The position numbers were made by a program, and so were the translations under genes. From NCBI RefSeq assembly GCF_026735165.1, contig NZ_JAPQES010000001.1, forward strand, positions 930,001-994,000: a stretch of 64,000 nt of DNA, given 5' to 3'. The stretch is from Clostridium ganghwense. Lineage in GTDB: Bacteria > Bacillota > Clostridia > Clostridiales > Clostridiaceae. This document shows positions 62,547-64,000 of the stretch, in pieces (the first letter of the stretch is position 1; every line of letters begins with the position of its first letter). The notes under the pieces were generated by a model, which saw only the letters and a list, made by a program, of their open reading frames with translations, was not told where the DNA came from and searched no databases.

Positions 62547-63656
62547 ATGAAAATTGCAATTGATGCTAGAGGTATCAATTGGTATAGGGGCACCGGAATT
62601 GGTACTTATACAGAAAATATTGTTAAAAATTTAATAGATATAGATAAGAAGGACTATTTTCACCTTTATTGGTCAGGTAAAAATTTTGAAGATCTTAATA
62701 GAGAAAATAGCAATATCATTATGACCTCACGTAAGCATCAAAGATTTTTTCAACAGCACTATTTTCCCTATGATTTAATAAGAGAAAACATAGATATTTA
62801 TCATGTACCCCAAAATGGAATAGGTCTCAATGAAGAAATAAAATGTAAAAAAGTAATAACTATTCATGATTTAATTCCTTATCTAATGCCTGAAACTGTA
62901 GGTAAAGGCTATCTGCTTAAATTTTTAAAAGAAGTTCCCTATATTATACAAAATGCCGATGGAATTATAACTGTTTCAGAATACTCTAAAAAAGATATAT
63001 TGAAGTTTTTCCCAATAGATGAGAGTAAAATCTTTGTAACTCCTCTAGCAGCTGATAATATTTATAAACCTTTAAATAAAGAACTGTGTCTAACTTCTTT
63101 AAAAGAAACCTATAACATAAAAACACCTTTTATATTATATATAGGTGGCTTTAGTCCTAGGAAAAACGTAACTTCGCTTATAAAATCCTTTACTAAACTA
63201 AGTCCACACTTTGATAAAGACTACTCTTTAGTTATTGTTGGTGCAAAAAAAGATTTAGGAGACTACCTAAATAATAAATATCTTAACTCTTCTAAAATAG
63301 TTTTTACTGGATTTGTTCCTCAAGATATACTACCCCTTTTCTATAATGGGTGTGAAGTCTTTGTTTACCCATCGCTTTATGAAGGTTTTGGATTACCTCC
63401 TCTAGAAGCAATGAGCTGTGGTACTCCTGTTATAACATCTAATCTCACATCCATTCCAGAAGTTGTTGAAGACAGCGGTATACTTATTAATCCTTATGAT
63501 GAAAACGAACTAACCAAGTCTATAGAGAAAGTTTTAAATGATACGGTACTTAGAAAAACGTTAAGTGAAAAAGGTCTTAATCGTTCTTCTATGTTTTCTT
63601 GGATTAAAACATCACAAGCAACGCTTGAAGCATATAAAAAAATATGTACATTGTAA
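62547..63656 (+). CDS. GT4-type glycosyltransferase (CotSA-like), copy 2
   Basis: 369 residues, GT-B fold. Starts [23 protein letters not shown], nearly the same as copy 1 at 33744; donor-site motifs [18 protein letters not shown] and [27 protein letters not shown] are intact, with both acidic residues of the E-x7-E motif. Ribosome binding site AAGGAGTG. Divergent from cotS copy 3, so probably also a spore-coat or surface glycan enzyme; donor and acceptor unknown. Confidence 0.9.
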   Translation: MKIAIDARGINWYRGTGIGTYTENIVKNLIDIDKKDYFHLYWSGKNFEDLNRENSNIIMTSRKHQRFFQQHYFPYDLIRENIDIYHVPQNGIGLNEEIKCKKVITIHDLIPYLMPETVGKGYLLKFLKEVPYIIQNADGIITVSEYSKKDILKFFPIDESKIFVTPLAADNIYKPLNKELCLTSLKETYNIKTPFILYIGGFSPRKNVTSLIKSFTKLSPHFDKDYSLVIVGAKKDLGDYLNNKYLNSSKIVFTGFVPQDILPLFYNGCEVFVYPSLYEGFGLPPLEAMSCGTPVITSNLTSIPEVVEDSGILINPYDENELTKSIEKVLNDTVLRKTLSEKGLNRSSMFSWIKTSQATLEAYKKICTL

Positions 63657-63658
63657 AG

Positions 63659-63713
63659 AAAAATAAAGGTAACAATTACATATAAAACATACAATTGTTA
63701 CCTTTATTTTTCA
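63659..63713. terminator. Bidirectional terminator at the end of glycosyltransferase copy 2
   Basis: Stem AAAAATAAAGGTAACAATT against AATTGTTACCTTTATTTTT with about 15 bases of loop. Serves this gene and the converging gene ending at 63731. Confidence 0.85.
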
Positions 63714-63730
63714 TTCTTTATTTTAATTTA

Positions 63731-64000
63731 TCATCCTTTAGAGAATGCATCATTTCCTTTTTCATTATAAACTTCTTTCCACATTTTATCTGAATATGGT
63801 GTCCATTCATCTGCTATTTGTTGAATAGTTTCCTTGAATTTTTGATTATAAAGCATAGTTTTCCCACCGTCGTCAGTTGGTTTTGCTCCTGTCTTTTCAC
63901 ACACTTCTCTAACAACATGTGGATTGTCAATCATCATGCAAGGTCTTAGCATATTTTTATTATACGGCTGTCTATGTCTTAGTTCTTTGAAGAATGGATC
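63731..64000 (-). CDS. C-terminal part of a probable radical SAM protein, cut by window edge
   Basis: The minus-strand frame is open from the window edge to the stop at 63731 (about 89 residues). It reads ...DPFFKELRHRQPYNKNMLRPCMMIDNPHVVREV, then a helical tail ending YNEKGNDAFSKG. The LRPCMMIDNP pattern after a QPYN segment resembles the end of certain clostridial radical SAM proteins, but the catalytic part lies outside the window, so this is a guess. An ATG inside at 63952 is unlikely to be the real start since the frame continues upstream without a site. Confidence 0.5.
   Translation of the reverse strand, partial: DPFFKELRHRQPYNKNMLRPCMMIDNPHVVREVCEKTGAKPTDDGGKTMLYNQKFKETIQQIADEWTPYSDKMWKEVYNEKGNDAFSKG

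Overview
This is a very AT-rich chromosomal segment from an anaerobic endospore-forming Clostridium. Three things point to this: dense sporulation and germination genes (spoIIR, ypeB, yabG, a SPOCS/LysM protein, two ger operons, four CotS-like genes), strong AGGAGG-type ribosome binding sites with frequent TTG/GTG starts, and an oxygen-sensitive glycyl radical enzyme. Gene content and order (prfA-prmC, yqhQ, tdk, rpmE, rho; yabG-veg-ispE; a CLC_0170-type small protein) suggest the proteolytic C. botulinum / C. sporogenes group. The species is inferred, not proven. I found no rRNA, tRNA, CRISPR array, prophage or intact insertion sequence.

Layout. 1-15.4 kb: housekeeping genes, mostly on the minus strand (prfA, prmC, yqhQ, tdk, rpmE on plus, rho, pyrG, a small operon ending in ddl, a SulP transporter, ypeB). 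15.4-23.2 kb: spoIIR, then a duplicated module of a catabolic threonine ammonia-lyase gene facing a divergent DAACS symporter gene. The second copy still carries a decayed 5' end of spoIIR. 23.2-27.2 kb: germinant receptor operon 1 (order A-B-C). 27.3-34.9 kb: ispE, SPOCS/LysM, veg, yabG, a DUF975 protein, and a divergent cotS / glycosyltransferase pair. 34.9-41.1 kb: a sulfur and tRNA-thiolation island (cymR-like regulator, cysK, two cysteine desulfurases, thiI, mnmA) with no iscU.

41.1-48.9 kb holds the most interesting system. A DeoR-type regulator and a HAD phosphatase diverge from a five-gene operon: a PflD-like glycyl radical enzyme, its activase, a Gfo/Idh/MocA oxidoreductase, an RmlD-like SDR and a fructose-6-phosphate-aldolase-type enzyme. 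The GRE plus FSA pairing matches the recently described E. coli 'anhydroglycolysis' route for 1,5-anhydrohexitol 6-phosphates. The two extra oxidoreductases suggest an extended clostridial version that starts from an oxidised anhydrosugar.

48.9-52.6 kb: germinant receptor operon 2 (order B-C-A). 52.7-59.2 kb: a fructose-family PTS (regulator-IIA-IIC-IIB) with 1-phosphofructokinase and manA. 59.4-63.7 kb: a spore-coat cluster with two CotS-like proteins, a CotS paralogue that lost its catalytic centre and a small charged protein, behind a sigma-K-like promoter, facing a second glycosyltransferase gene. Both window edges cut genes: a membrane protein at 1-449 and a probable radical SAM C-terminus at 63731-64000.

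A roughly 220-bp structured repeat sits beside the stop codons of pyrG and fruK, with a weaker relative beside ypeB.
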